From NCBI RefSeq assembly GCF_022662105.1, contig NZ_JAKMCP010000003.1, forward strand, positions 741,211 through 805,210: a DNA stretch of 64,000 bases. Direction: 5' to 3'. The notes beneath the pieces are model-generated. The model did not search any database. It had not been told where the DNA came from and saw only the letters and a list, made by a program, of their open reading frames with translations. This DNA is from Aestuariivivens sediminis (GTDB lineage: Bacteria > Bacteroidota > Bacteroidia > Flavobacteriales > Flavobacteriaceae). This document shows, in pieces, positions 18,167-27,804 of the stretch (position 1 is its first letter; each line of letters starts with the position of its first letter). Made by a program: the position numbers and the translations under genes.

Positions 18167-18904
18167 ATGACATACCTTCATCATATTGGGGCCTATTTTT
18201 TAATGATTGCCGAAATGTTTCGCAAACCAACCAAGTGGTCAGTGATGCGTACATTAATCTTAAAAGATATTAATGATTTGATCAATTCCTCCTTAGGTAT
18301 TATTGCCTTTATCTCCTTTTTTGTTGGCGGCGTTATTACCATACAAACGGCATTAAATATTAGCAACCCTTTAATTCCAAAATATTTAGTTGGATTTGCT
18401 ACCAGGCAATCCGTGGTCCTGGAATTTGCTCCAACATTTACCTCTATTATCATGGCGGGTAAGGTAGGTTCGTTCATAACCTCTAGCATTGGTACCATGC
18501 GAGTCACAGAACAAATTGATGCTTTGGAAGTTATGGGTATCAATTCCATAAACTATTTGGTGTTCCCTAAGGTGATAGCCCTATTATTCTATCCTTTTGC
18601 CATAGCTATTGGGATGTTTCTAGGTATTTTAGGAGGTATGGCGGCATGTATATATGGAGGGTATTCATCCGTTCCTGATTATATACTCGGACTTCAAACT
18701 GATTTTGACTCATTTCATGTGTTCTATTCCTTTATAAAAACCTTTATTTTTGCCTTTGTTTTAGCAACCATACCATCGTACCATGGTTATTTTATGAAAG
18801 GCGGTGCCCTTGAAGTGGGCAAAGCGAGTACGACCTCTTTTGTATGGACCAGTGTGGCCATTATTTTGTTAAATTATATTTCAACCGATCTGATGTTAGG
18901 CTAA
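18167..18904 (+). CDS. mlaE: MlaE/YrbE-family ABC transporter permease
   Basis: A 245-residue inner-membrane permease with five or six hydrophobic segments and the MlaE core GVITIQTALNIS, MAGKVGSFITSSIGTMRVTEQIDALEVMGI. MlaE works with the MlaF ATPase and an MCE-domain protein to move phospholipids between inner and outer membranes. The ATPase gene follows with a one-base TAATG overlap, so the two are translationally coupled. The MCE subunit MlaD is not in the window. Confidence 0.92.
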   Translation: MTYLHHIGAYFLMIAEMFRKPTKWSVMRTLILKDINDLINSSLGIIAFISFFVGGVITIQTALNISNPLIPKYLVGFATRQSVVLEFAPTFTSIIMAGKVGSFITSSIGTMRVTEQIDALEVMGINSINYLVFPKVIALLFYPFAIAIGMFLGILGGMAACIYGGYSSVPDYILGLQTDFDSFHVFYSFIKTFIFAFVLATIPSYHGYFMKGGALEVGKASTTSFVWTSVAIILLNYISTDLMLG

Positions 18905-19671
18905 TGATAGAAGTTAAAGATTTACATAAATCGTTTGGTGAAGCTCATATTTTAAAGGGTATTAGTACAACCTTTGAAAAAGGTCATACCAACTTGATTA
19001 TTGGTCAAAGTGGTTCTGGTAAAACCGTTTTTATTAAATGCCTCTTAGGCCTATTTGATTATGAATCGGGGTCCATATCATACGATGGAAAAATTTTTTC
19101 CCAATTAAGTGAAGACCAAAAACGGGATTTAAGATCCAAAATAGGGATGGTATTTCAAGGCAGTGCCTTGTTCGACTCTATGACCATAGCACAAAACGTC
19201 ATGTTTCCATTGCAGATGTTTACCAAAATGAGCAAAAGTGAAATGGAAGATCGTGCCGATTTTGTTTTAAAACGGGTTAATTTAGCCGATGCCCACCAAA
19301 AAATGCCCAGTGAGGCTTCTGGCGGTATGCAAAAACGCGTAGCTATCGCAAGAGCCATTGTTAACAATCCGCAATATTTGTTTTGTGATGAACCAAACTC
19401 AGGTTTAGATCCGAAAACAGCTATAGTTATCGACAATCTTATACAGGAGATTACGGATGAATATCAAATAACAACAGTGATCAACTCCCATGATATGAAT
19501 TCGGTCATGGAAATTGGTGAAAAAATTGTGTTCCTAAAAAATGGGTTTAAAGAATGGGAAGGTTCTAAAGACACCATATTTAAAACGGATAATGAAGCGG
19601 TTACCGACTTTGTCTACTCCTCGAACTTATTCAAAAAAGTGAGAAGAATGTATTTGGAGGAAAACCAGTAA
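18904..19671 (+). CDS. mlaF: MlaF-family ABC transporter ATP-binding protein
   Basis: 255 residues from the ATG at 18904, which overlaps the mlaE stop by one base; a longer frame from 18844 would run into mlaE. Walker A GQSGSGKT is at 34-41, the Q-loop in GMVFQGSALFD, the signature is the MlaF-like ASGGMQKR, Walker B is YLFCDEP followed by NSGLDP, and the switch histidine is in NSHD. It energises the MlaE permease for envelope lipid transport. Confidence 0.93.
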   Translation: MIEVKDLHKSFGEAHILKGISTTFEKGHTNLIIGQSGSGKTVFIKCLLGLFDYESGSISYDGKIFSQLSEDQKRDLRSKIGMVFQGSALFDSMTIAQNVMFPLQMFTKMSKSEMEDRADFVLKRVNLADAHQKMPSEASGGMQKRVAIARAIVNNPQYLFCDEPNSGLDPKTAIVIDNLIQEITDEYQITTVINSHDMNSVMEIGEKIVFLKNGFKEWEGSKDTIFKTDNEAVTDFVYSSNLFKKVRRMYLEENQ

Positions 19672-19686
19672 CCAATATAGTCCGAA

Positions 19687-21150
19687 CTAATTGTCCCGTC
19701 TTACTATTAAGGTGTCCAATTTTAGCTTTTGCTTTAACCACCTTTCCAACTTTTCTCTATCCTTTTTTCTATGGTCCTCATTCGCCAAAGAGTCTACCCA
19801 CTTAACCGTAAATACCGAGAGGGTATCCATTTTGGAAAAATTAGAATTAATCACATTGGCATAAGAAAACTGCTCTATAGTTTCATAGTTAATTTTCACT
19901 TCTTTAATCAATTCTTCGAAGGCGATATAATTTTTTTCAAGTTTAGATAACTGCCTCACTTTATTTTCCAAAAATTTTATTTTTTCTGTTTGAGATAACA
20001 AGTCCAAAGAATCCCGGGTTCTTAATTCTTCCATATAACGTAAGTTATCTAAATTTTTGGATTTATTCTGATTGATCTGTAAACGGCTATTTGCTAAAGC
20101 ATTGTAATCTTTTAAACGGTTTTGTAACAAGGCTATGGTGGATTCGGGTATTTCATCTAACCCAAAGGTATTTATTTCTATCACCGATCCCTCTTCTCCT
20201 TGGTAATTGTAGCTGGCATTACTCTTAAGGTAATCAGCATGAGGCAAAGCACTTAATTCATTATCCACAAAGTTTCGGGCATCGCGATTGAAATTACTTT
20301 CATTTAATACATTTAAAAAAGTCCAGACCGCCGGTACCATAACCACAAAGGCCAACAAGGTTGCCATTCTCGAAACAAAATGCCTTTTCTTGGAATTGGC
20401 GTATTTCAACATGGGAAAACGCAATAATTTCAATACCAGAAAGGTTGCCAGAGCAATAAATATGGTATTAATGGTAAACAAATACATCGCTCCGCCGAAA
20501 TAGATTAAATTACCTTTAGATAGGCCATAACCTGCTGTGCACAAGGGAGGCATTAATGCCGTTGCAATGGCCACTCCGAATATAACTGAAGCTATAGTAC
20601 CCTTTTTAGTCCGGGCAATAATAAGGGCCAATCCACCAAAAAAGGCAATGAGTACATCCCGAATATCTGGACGCACCCTACCTAAAAGTTCTGATGTATC
20701 CTCACTAAGTGGAAAAAGCCAAAAAAACAGAAAGGCCGTTATTAAACTCAGGGAAATCATAATGGCCAAATTGATGAGGGAGCGTTTGAGCGTATCAATA
20801 TCATTTATTGCTATTGATAAACCAACCCCTAAAATGGGACCCATAAGGGGGGAAATTAACATCGCACCAATAACTACTGCAGTTGAATTTGCATTTAATC
20901 CAATAGATGCCACGAAAATGGAGCATACCAAAATCCAAGCTGTTGCACCCTTAAAGGAAATATCACCCTTGATAGCTGCTATAGTAACTTCCCTATCCGT
21001 ATCTTCTCGAAAGTCCAGCAATTCTCTGAAAAATCGTTTGACACTTTTAAGTAACCCTTTGGCGTCTTGTCTGACCGCTTCTTTGGATTGCTCGACATTA
21101 TCAGCATTAGACGGTTCTTCTTCCGAAAAGTTAAACTTGGACTCTTTCAT
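19687..21150 (-). CDS. DUF389 family membrane protein
   Basis: A 487-residue protein. An acidic cytoplasmic N-terminus of about 65 residues precedes a DUF389 membrane domain (about 66-300) with signature SIGLNANSTAVVIGAMLISPLMGPILG and GVAIATALMPPLCTAGYGL. A long C-terminal region (about 305-487) follows, rich in charged helices and likely coiled coil. Function is unknown for the family; the repeated helix-loop patterns suggest a transporter or channel. It starts two bases after the manC stop, so the two are co-transcribed. Confidence 0.85.
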   Translation of the reverse strand: MKESKFNFSEEEPSNADNVEQSKEAVRQDAKGLLKSVKRFFRELLDFREDTDREVTIAAIKGDISFKGATAWILVCSIFVASIGLNANSTAVVIGAMLISPLMGPILGVGLSIAINDIDTLKRSLINLAIMISLSLITAFLFFWLFPLSEDTSELLGRVRPDIRDVLIAFFGGLALIIARTKKGTIASVIFGVAIATALMPPLCTAGYGLSKGNLIYFGGAMYLFTINTIFIALATFLVLKLLRFPMLKYANSKKRHFVSRMATLLAFVVMVPAVWTFLNVLNESNFNRDARNFVDNELSALPHADYLKSNASYNYQGEEGSVIEINTFGLDEIPESTIALLQNRLKDYNALANSRLQINQNKSKNLDNLRYMEELRTRDSLDLLSQTEKIKFLENKVRQLSKLEKNYIAFEELIKEVKINYETIEQFSYANVINSNFSKMDTLSVFTVKWVDSLANEDHRKKDREKLERWLKQKLKLDTLIVRRDN

Positions 21151-21152
21151 AC

Positions 21153-22232
21153 TTAACCATATTGTTCCCCAAATTGGTCTTTAACCTTTTGAAGCGTTAT
21201 TTTAATATCCTGTTCTTTTGATTTAGGAAAGATAAGCAAAACTTCGTCTTTATCGACAATAATATAATCCTCTATCCCATCCAAAACGACAATTTTATTG
21301 GTTTTGGTTCGTATCATATTACCCGAGGCCTCATCCACCAAGGTTCTTGCATTTACCACAGCGTTGTTGTCATTATCCTTCTCGAGCTTATCGTATAAAC
21401 TGCCCCAGGTACCGAGATCGTTCCAATCGAATTCTGCTGCAATCACAAAGACATTATTCGATTTCTCCATGATAGCATAATCGACGGATATGTTTTCGGC
21501 TTTTGGATAATTTTCCTTAATGAAAATACCTTCCTCGGACGTATTATAGACCCCAATCCCGGTTTCGAAAAGTTGATACAACTTAGGCTGGTTACTTTGA
21601 AATGCTTTGATTACACTTTTAACACTCCACATAAAGATGCCGGCATTCCATAAAAAATTGCCCTGTGTCAAAAATTCCTTAGCAGTATTTAAATCCGGCT
21701 TTTCCCTAAATTGGCTTACCGGTTTGATGGTGGTATCAGATTTTTTATCATATTCTATATAGCCATATCCGGTATTGGGAAATGTAGGTTGGATACCCAA
21801 AGTGACGAGGGCATCATCCTTTGCACAAAACTCAAATGCCTGTCGAACGTTTTTGGAAAAGGTTAATTCATCCTCAATCCAGTGGTCACTGGGTGCCACA
21901 ATCATCACGGCATTTGGATTTTCCTTTTGAATTTTCATGGATGCATATAAAATACAAGGCGCAGTATTGCGCATGGCAGGTTCCAATACTACTTGTTTTT
22001 GAGTCACTTCCGGCAATTGTTCCAGTACCAAATTGTTATAACGCTCGTTGGTTAAGATGTATATGTTTTCTTTTGGTATGAAGCGGGATAATCTTTGAAA
22101 TGTTTTTTGAATTAAGGTATCTCCAGTTCCCAACATGTCATGAAATTGCTTTGGAAAATCCTGTGTACTCACCGGCCAAAATCGCGATCCTACGCCTCCT
22201 GCCATAAGTATGGCATAATAATTTTCATTCAT
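21153..22232 (-). CDS. manC: Mannose-1-phosphate guanylyltransferase
   Basis: A 359-residue nucleotidyltransferase. The N-terminal motif AGGVGSRFWPVSTQDFPKQF (11-30) is the GTP-binding signature of GDP-mannose pyrophosphorylases, and FREKP and GIFMW further on bind the sugar phosphate. The fused isomerase cupin domain of some ManC/AlgA proteins is absent. It makes GDP-mannose from mannose-1-phosphate and GTP for polysaccharide or glycoprotein synthesis in the cytosol. It lies between sprT-like and DUF389 genes, all read leftward. Confidence 0.92.
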   Translation of the reverse strand: MNENYYAILMAGGVGSRFWPVSTQDFPKQFHDMLGTGDTLIQKTFQRLSRFIPKENIYILTNERYNNLVLEQLPEVTQKQVVLEPAMRNTAPCILYASMKIQKENPNAVMIVAPSDHWIEDELTFSKNVRQAFEFCAKDDALVTLGIQPTFPNTGYGYIEYDKKSDTTIKPVSQFREKPDLNTAKEFLTQGNFLWNAGIFMWSVKSVIKAFQSNQPKLYQLFETGIGVYNTSEEGIFIKENYPKAENISVDYAIMEKSNNVFVIAAEFDWNDLGTWGSLYDKLEKDNDNNAVVNARTLVDEASGNMIRTKTNKIVVLDGIEDYIIVDKDEVLLIFPKSKEQDIKITLQKVKDQFGEQYG

Positions 22233-22309
22233 AATTTTTGTGGGTCATTCAGAACAAAGTGATAAATGGTAATAATTATCGTTCAACAATGCTCTATATG
22301 ACTTCTATT

Positions 22310-22906
22310 TTAATTTATTAACTCGACTTCTACATTGGGGTTAAACAAATATAACCTTCCTGTCTTTACCTCTGCGCATTCATAGCGCTTCACACGTTTG
22401 TTGCCTCGTTTAAAGACTTTACCATTGTATAGTTTAAAATGGCTGCCCAATGGTACTTCGAAAATATACGTTTTATTATTGGGTTCATCAAATTGTTTGA
22501 GAGCTAATGCTAATTTAGCATCCGTATCGCTGCTTGCCTTAGGATTTTTAAAGTGTTTTGCCAATAGTGGTAGCAGGTCGTTTGGAAATACTTCGGGGTT
22601 TAGAAAGGGCAACATCAGATGCTGAAACGTACGCTTCCACTCCAAACCATGTGGTTTAATTGTGGGCCCGTAAGTGCGGAATGCTTCAAAGTGGGCTACT
22701 TCATGGATAAGGGTTATTAAAAACCGATATGGATTAAGATTTGAGTTTATGGTAATTTGATGCTTCCCATTAGCCAAAGGTTTATAATCGCCATGACGTG
22801 TTTTGCGCTCTCTTTTAATTTTAACAACCAAATGTTCATGTTCCAAAAGCTCTAAGACTTTGGAAACCGACAGTTTGGGAATATAGTCCTGAAGTGTGTT
22901 TTGCAT
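22310..22906 (-). CDS. SprT-like zinc metalloprotease-domain protein
   Basis: 198 residues from the ATG at 22906. The frame extends to 22933, but homologues as I recall them start near MQ-L-YIP, and a promoter box lies at 22912-22919, inside the longer version. The motif LIHEVAHFEAF provides the HExxH zinc site of the SprT/Spartan family. The C-terminal half has a KRGNKRVKRYECAE stretch with a single cysteine instead of the paired cysteines of a zinc ribbon. Its role in bacteria is not established. Confidence 0.85.
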   Translation of the reverse strand: MQNTLQDYIPKLSVSKVLELLEHEHLVVKIKRERKTRHGDYKPLANGKHQITINSNLNPYRFLITLIHEVAHFEAFRTYGPTIKPHGLEWKRTFQHLMLPFLNPEVFPNDLLPLLAKHFKNPKASSDTDAKLALALKQFDEPNNKTYIFEVPLGSHFKLYNGKVFKRGNKRVKRYECAEVKTGRLYLFNPNVEVELIN

Positions 22907-22911
22907 TGAGG

Positions 22912-22919
22912 CAAAAATA
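22912..22919 (-). promoter_or_regulatory. -7 box just upstream of the sprT-like start
   Basis: CAAAAATA is TATTTTTG on the minus strand, five bases from the ATG at 22906. Transcription would begin at about the start codon, implying a leaderless mRNA. Confidence 0.35.
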
Positions 22920-23350
22920 AAGGAAATCTTCAATTAATTGGTCTATATCTCCTTGCGATTATGTGCATATTATTCACAACTTAACACCCATAATATATTT
23001 AAACTGAATTCAGCAAAGAGGTTTAACAAACAGGATGGGGGCAGCTATTAATTCTTATAAACAACCTAGAATCGTTGCCTTTTAACGCATGATGGACTTT
23101 AATTCTATCCAAGTAAAGACTCTAGAAGTTCACTTAGGACACCCTCTGTGTCTTTCAAGAATAAGTAAGCTCAGTACTAAACTTAAATCCACTGACTTTA
23201 TCCGTAACTAACATTAATATAGACAGTTACTAACAATTAAGTTATCCAATGGAGCGAGTCTTTATCTGTGGAAATACCCTACTCAAGCCTTAGATTTATT
23301 TCCTTAATATGAAATAAATATACTATATTACAAACATTAACTAACTCATC
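22920..23350. other. Gene-free divergent intergenic region
   Basis: About 430 bases between the sprT-like gene and the desaturase-family gene. I find no convincing ORF, RNA gene or hairpin in it. It must hold the promoter of the desaturase-family gene, but no exact TAnnTTTG box is evident close to that start. Confidence 0.4.
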
Positions 23351-24166
23351 ATGGAAAACATTATCAAATTACTTAATGCGATTAATGAGAATTACCTTAT
23401 TGTATTTTTAATTGCTTTATTTTACAGTCTTGAACGGTTATTAGGTTCTCCCTTCAAATTTGACAGGCGTCTGAATCACTTTTTTAACAATTTCCTATTC
23501 CAAATTACGTTTTACTTTGCCAACCTTGCCTTCGCTATTGTTCAGGTGGGCCTGATTTCATGGTCGTCTGAAAATCAAATAGGTCTTTTTTATTGGATTG
23601 AAATCCCACTTTGGCTAAAAGTCATTATTGGCGTAATGTGCCTGGATTTATCCTCATACTGGTTCCACCGCTTAGCTCACAATTCGCCATTATTATGGAG
23701 GTTACATCGTGTTCACCACAGTGATACCAAAATGGATACCTCTACCTTTTTTAGAGGACATCCTTTGGAGGTTTTGGTATTTGGAACATCAAGTGTTGTG
23801 GCTTGTATTATTTTTGGTCTTGACCTGTCCATTTTAGGCGTCTATTTTATTGTACTATTGCCCTTTTTGGTGGCACAGCACGCGAACTTTGAATTACCGG
23901 ATTGGACAGATAAATTTTTTGGCAAAGTATTTATAACACCCAATATCCATAAAGTTCACCATGAGCAAAACCAGTTTTATACAGACTCGAATTTTGCCGA
24001 TATTTTTGTTTTTTGGGACAAATTATTTAAAACCTATAAATATTTACCGGTAAAAGACATGCGCTATGGCTTAAAAGAATTTGATACCGATAAAAAACAG
24101 ACCTTTTGGTTTTTACTTATCAGTCCTTTTATAAAAATAGATCGCTCGTCAAATGAAAATCCTTAA
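23351..24166 (+). CDS. Sterol desaturase / fatty acid hydroxylase family protein
   Basis: A 271-residue integral membrane di-iron oxygenase family member. The histidine boxes are HRLAH at 106-110, HRVHH at 119-123 and a later IHKVHHEQN, the pattern that binds two irons. Four or more hydrophobic segments surround them. Family members hydroxylate or desaturate lipids, sterols or carotenoids with O2; the substrate here cannot be read. Carotenoid or ornithine-lipid hydroxylation would be possible in Flavobacteriaceae. The gene stands alone. Confidence 0.88.
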   Translation: MENIIKLLNAINENYLIVFLIALFYSLERLLGSPFKFDRRLNHFFNNFLFQITFYFANLAFAIVQVGLISWSSENQIGLFYWIEIPLWLKVIIGVMCLDLSSYWFHRLAHNSPLLWRLHRVHHSDTKMDTSTFFRGHPLEVLVFGTSSVVACIIFGLDLSILGVYFIVLLPFLVAQHANFELPDWTDKFFGKVFITPNIHKVHHEQNQFYTDSNFADIFVFWDKLFKTYKYLPVKDMRYGLKEFDTDKKQTFWFLLISPFIKIDRSSNENP

Positions 24167-24308
24167 TTAATTTCTCAAAAAGAAGTAGAGTGAGGGTTCC
24201 GGTGATCCCCTCCATGGGCTTCAAACCGGGTCAAATCAAAAAATGTAGGGTGCAGTACGCATGATAGCAACATTTGACCTTTAATTTAAAAAAGCAACCA
24301 TACTCAGT

Positions 24309-24992
24309 TTACGGTGTAGAATTCGAAACCTGTAACAACTTTCCATTATAATAGGCATTGCCATGTAATGAAAAGTCAAAAATATACTGTGCCATTTCTT
24401 TTGCTGTAATTGGGGCTTGATAATCCGGAAAAGCTTCTTCAAGCATCTCCGTTTGTACAGCTCCCAAGGCCAAAACGTTGAAGGCAATTCCTGAGTCTTT
24501 ATATTCTTCGGCCAATACTTCGGTTAAGGTGATAACGGCTCCTTTACTGGAACTATATGCCGCTAACCCGGGAAACTTTACACTACCTTGAACTCCACCC
24601 ATAGAGCTTATCGTAACCACATGGCTTCCTGACTTCATAAAAGGCAACACCACTTTGGTTAATTGAGCTACACCAAAGACATTGGTTCTATACACCGCTT
24701 CAAAGTCATGTGTCGTTAATTCAGAGAAAGGCTTATTGATTAATTGTCCGGCATTATTGATGACTATGTCGACGTGTTGCCAATGGTGTTTAACAAAATT
24801 TTCAACCTTTTCATAATCGACTTGATGTTCTAAATCAAAGGAAAAGGTGGTGACGTTGGTCAATTTTAAATCTTTAATCGGTTTTTCATTACGTGAAAGG
24901 GCCAGGACCTGATGATCAGTTTTTGCAAAAAGCTGCACCAATTCATATCCTATACCTCTACTGGTTCCTGTGATAATTACATTCTTACTCAT
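24309..24992 (-). CDS. Short-chain dehydrogenase/reductase
   Basis: A 227-residue classical SDR. The cofactor loop TGTSRGIG is near 9-15, NNAG at 79-82, the catalytic serine near 129-130, and YSSSK with Tyr146 and Lys150. It catalyses an NAD(P)-dependent carbonyl/alcohol conversion; SRN in the loop after the second strand suggests NADP(H). The substrate is unknown. It overlaps the end of the M28 peptidase gene by eight bases, so the two are one transcription unit. Confidence 0.9.
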   Translation of the reverse strand: MSKNVIITGTSRGIGYELVQLFAKTDHQVLALSRNEKPIKDLKLTNVTTFSFDLEHQVDYEKVENFVKHHWQHVDIVINNAGQLINKPFSELTTHDFEAVYRTNVFGVAQLTKVVLPFMKSGSHVVTISSMGGVQGSVKFPGLAAYSSSKGAVITLTEVLAEEYKDSGIAFNVLALGAVQTEMLEEAFPDYQAPITAKEMAQYIFDFSLHGNAYYNGKLLQVSNSTP

Positions 24993-25920
24993 CTGTTAAT
25001 CGTATTTCTTGTGTTGGAGCATTGATCATACCTTCTAACGCTGGAATCATAGTATTAATAAAACTAGTCATATGGCCAAAATTCATTTTATCGACCTCGT
25101 CGTCAACATGATGATAATAATCAAAATTACTGAAATCAAAGGTAGAAATAGCATGAGCCGGAATGTTAAATTCATTAAAAAAAGGATAATTGTCAGACCT
25201 CATGAACAACTGAAATTGTTTCTCCTGAGGAAAAATCCCGATAATATCCTGTCCTGCATAGCTATTTAATTTATCAGCTATGTTGGATTTATTAAAACCT
25301 GTTATATAGGCCATAATTTGGGTCTTAGCTCTTGGTACACCAATCATCTCAATATTAATCATGGTGTATAGATTTAAATTTTCAGCTTTTAATCTTCTGG
25401 CTAAGTGCTCTGAGCCTTTAAGCCCCATTTCCTCAGCATCGAACAAGGTAAACAAAATGCTTCTTTTAGTTTGTTTAGTTTTTGAAAAGAATTTGGCCCA
25501 TTCCAACACTGCCACTGTACCAGATGCATCATCATTGGCTCCATTGGCAATAACATCGCTGTTCACTTCGCTTCCTTGACCTATATGGTCATAATGTGCA
25601 CCTAAAATCACAAACTCATCCTTTAGGGTAGGATCATTCCCTTCGATATAACCCACTAAATTATAGCCCACTAAATCATTGAGATGAAAACTATCCCTAT
25701 ACGTTTCAAAATAAGGTTCTATGTTATGGTCTTTAAACACTTCCTCAATATATACTGCAGCTTTTTCAAGCCCAATTGATCCTGTTTGTCTTCCCAGCAA
25801 ATTATCGGAAGCCAAATAGGATAGATTTCGCCTTATCTCGGACAATTGTGCAGATGTTGATGCTGTGCCTTTACATCCTAAAAAAAGTACAAGACATAGT
25901 ATTATTATGATTTCCTTCAT
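24985..25920 (-). CDS. M28-family zinc aminopeptidase lipoprotein
   Basis: 311 residues from the ATG at 25920; an upstream in-frame start at 25968 would put 16 residues before a good lipoprotein signal (MKEIIIILCLVLFLGC, lipid cysteine 16). The M28 di-zinc site is present: LGAHYDHIG, GANDDASG, DAEEMGLKGSEH, and a late YYHHVDDEVDKM histidine. It should sit in the periplasm or outer membrane and release N-terminal amino acids from peptides. The SDR gene overlaps its 3' end. Confidence 0.9.
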   Translation of the reverse strand: MKEIIIILCLVLFLGCKGTASTSAQLSEIRRNLSYLASDNLLGRQTGSIGLEKAAVYIEEVFKDHNIEPYFETYRDSFHLNDLVGYNLVGYIEGNDPTLKDEFVILGAHYDHIGQGSEVNSDVIANGANDDASGTVAVLEWAKFFSKTKQTKRSILFTLFDAEEMGLKGSEHLARRLKAENLNLYTMINIEMIGVPRAKTQIMAYITGFNKSNIADKLNSYAGQDIIGIFPQEKQFQLFMRSDNYPFFNEFNIPAHAISTFDFSNFDYYHHVDDEVDKMNFGHMTSFINTMIPALEGMINAPTQEIRLTDE

Positions 25921-26069
25921 AGATAACATTGAAATTTTTAAAGATAAAAAAAACCTGAAGTTCAACACTTAAAACTATGGTTTTATCATTTAAAAGCTAC
26001 TTCTTTTTTTTAAAGTTCTCATTTACAACATGTCTCAAAATTTATTACCTTGTATAAAAATTTTTATTT

Positions 26070-27176
26070 ATGCCCATTTTTATGGATAGGCATGAAGTTC
26101 CGGCTGGAACAACAGCTGAAACCTTAGCCACGATACATCAGGAAGATTTAAAAATTGAACACGAATTCGGTTGTCGTGGATTTACGTATTGGTATGATGA
26201 TGATAGAAAACAGGCTTTTTGTCTTATAGAGGCCCCTAATAAGGAAGCCATTATTGACATGCATCGTAAAGCTCATGGCGATGTTCCCAATCGAATTATT
26301 GAAGTAGATCCTACCATAGTAACGTCTTTTTTAGGACGGATTTCAGATCCAGAAAAATCACAAAACACCACATTAAATATTATTAATGATCCTGCTTTCA
26401 GAGTTATTATGGTCATTGAAACTAATAATTATTTAAATCGTGTTGAAGCCAATCAATACTCTATTTTTAATCAAAAATTCCACAAGAGCATTACTAAGAC
26501 CTTCGATAAATTTGAAGGACGCATTGTTAAACAGAATAACAACGTTTATATAACCTCGTTTAAATCTGTAACCAATGCTGTTTTTTGTGCGCTTAAGGTG
26601 AGATCCAATTTTAAATATATAACGCCGAAATTTGAAGACCATGATCGCATTCTAAAAATGGCCATCAATGCGGGAGTTCCGGTTACAGCACATAATACTA
26701 TCTTTGAGGAAACGGTAAACCTGGCTACCCGAATGTGTGAACATGTACATCGTCAAATTGTTATTACACAGGAGATTAAATCCTTGTATGAAAGTGAAAA
26801 TCGCAATGCATTTGTCGATAATGATCTTATTTATACGTTGTCGCTCGACGGACAACAATTCTTAACCCAATTAATGGATTTCATAGAAGACCATTGGCGT
26901 GATCCGGAATTGGATGTATCCGGTTTCAGTAAATCTTTAGGGTATAGCAAATCGCAGTTTTACAGAAAATTAAAGTCGTTAACCGGAAAATCACCCAATA
27001 TTTTTATAAAGGACTATCGTTTAAATCAAAGTTTAAAATTATTGCATGAACAACGTGGTAATGTTTCGGAAATTGCGTTTGAAACCGGCTTTAATAGTTT
27101 GGCTTACTTTTCAGAATGTTTTAAACGAAAATTCAAAATCCTGCCGTCAAAATACATCCAGCAACACACCTTTTAA
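26070..27176 (+). CDS. Three-domain regulator: DUF4242, cyclase-like domain, AraC DNA-binding domain
   Basis: A 368-residue cytoplasmic protein. Residues 1-90 match the DUF4242 (SCO4226-like, nickel-binding ferredoxin-like) family: MPIFMDRHEVPAGTTAETLA, then CRGFTYWYDDDRKQAFCLIEAP. Residues about 110-255 resemble a class III nucleotide cyclase homology domain (VIMVIETNNYLNRVE, GRIVKQNNNVYITSF, AINAGVPVTAHNTIFEETVN-ATRM) with the catalytic metal aspartates missing, so it is probably a sensor rather than an enzyme. Residues about 265-368 are an AraC-type double helix-turn-helix ending in NSLAYFSECFKRKF. The next gene encodes an exported DUF4242 protein, a likely target. Confidence 0.82.
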   Translation: MPIFMDRHEVPAGTTAETLATIHQEDLKIEHEFGCRGFTYWYDDDRKQAFCLIEAPNKEAIIDMHRKAHGDVPNRIIEVDPTIVTSFLGRISDPEKSQNTTLNIINDPAFRVIMVIETNNYLNRVEANQYSIFNQKFHKSITKTFDKFEGRIVKQNNNVYITSFKSVTNAVFCALKVRSNFKYITPKFEDHDRILKMAINAGVPVTAHNTIFEETVNLATRMCEHVHRQIVITQEIKSLYESENRNAFVDNDLIYTLSLDGQQFLTQLMDFIEDHWRDPELDVSGFSKSLGYSKSQFYRKLKSLTGKSPNIFIKDYRLNQSLKLLHEQRGNVSEIAFETGFNSLAYFSECFKRKFKILPSKYIQQHTF

Positions 27177-27317
27177 TGTATTCACATAAAACGTCTTAAT
27201 ATTCTGATGATTTAAAATTCTGAACATTTGAATTATTTGTCGCATTTGTTTTAAATCTGTGTGCGTAACTTTAGAAATACTAAAAAGCATTTATTCACCA
27301 ACAAAAACCAATGCATT

Positions 27318-27713
27318 ATGAAAATTTTAAAATCAGTATTAATTTTGGCTATGGCCATTGTAAATTTTAACGTTATGTCACAAGAAACATCAGTACCCAA
27401 TTTATTGAGAGATCAACTCAACGTTACAGACAACCATGTTTATGTTATTGAACGTGAACTTCCCGGTGCAGGAAATTTATCGGCAGAGGAACTAGAAGCT
27501 ATTTCACAAACGTCATGTGGCGTTTTGGAAAAAATGGGTGAAGATAATATTAAATGGCTGCACAGTTATGTTACTGGCGATAAGATTTACTGTGTTTACA
27601 GGGCAAAAAATGAGGAGCTGGTAAAAGAACATGCAGCCAAAGGCGGATTCCCGGCAAATTCTGTCGCCGAAGTAAAAAGCATTATAGACCCTTCTACCGC
27701 TAATCTAAACTAA
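27318..27713 (+). CDS. Exported DUF4242-family protein
   Basis: 131 residues from the ATG at 27318; a GTG at 27261 is in frame, but the ATG begins a clean signal peptide (MKILKSVLILAMAIVNFNVMSQ). The mature part (HVYVIERELPGAGNLSAEEL, IKWLHSYVTGDKIYCVYRAKNEELVKEHA) follows the DUF4242 pattern seen at the N-terminus of the regulator just upstream. Some family members bind nickel; whether this one does is unknown. Pairing with the AraC-type regulator suggests a shared ligand or a control loop. A strong terminator follows. Confidence 0.75.
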   Translation: MKILKSVLILAMAIVNFNVMSQETSVPNLLRDQLNVTDNHVYVIERELPGAGNLSAEELEAISQTSCGVLEKMGEDNIKWLHSYVTGDKIYCVYRAKNEELVKEHAAKGGFPANSVAEVKSIIDPSTANLN

Positions 27714-27744
27714 GATTTGATTTATTACAATTAAGGACACACAC

Positions 27745-27777
27745 AAAAAGCCTTCAATTTATCTTTGAAGGCTTTTT
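27745..27777. terminator. Bidirectional terminator between DUF4242 gene and pdhC
   Basis: A 13-bp perfect stem AAAAAGCCTTCAA / TTGAAGGCTTTTT with a 7-base loop and T-runs on both strands. It closes the plus-strand DUF4242 gene and the convergent pdhA-pdhC unit. Confidence 0.85.
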
Positions 27778-27804
27778 TAATTTAAAAATTCATACTAAAA
27801 CCCA

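Noticed and set aside
20537..21184. 215-residue plus-strand frame
   Set aside because: It lies wholly opposite the DUF389 gene, which has strong family motifs. It is a long shadow of a hydrophobic coding region.
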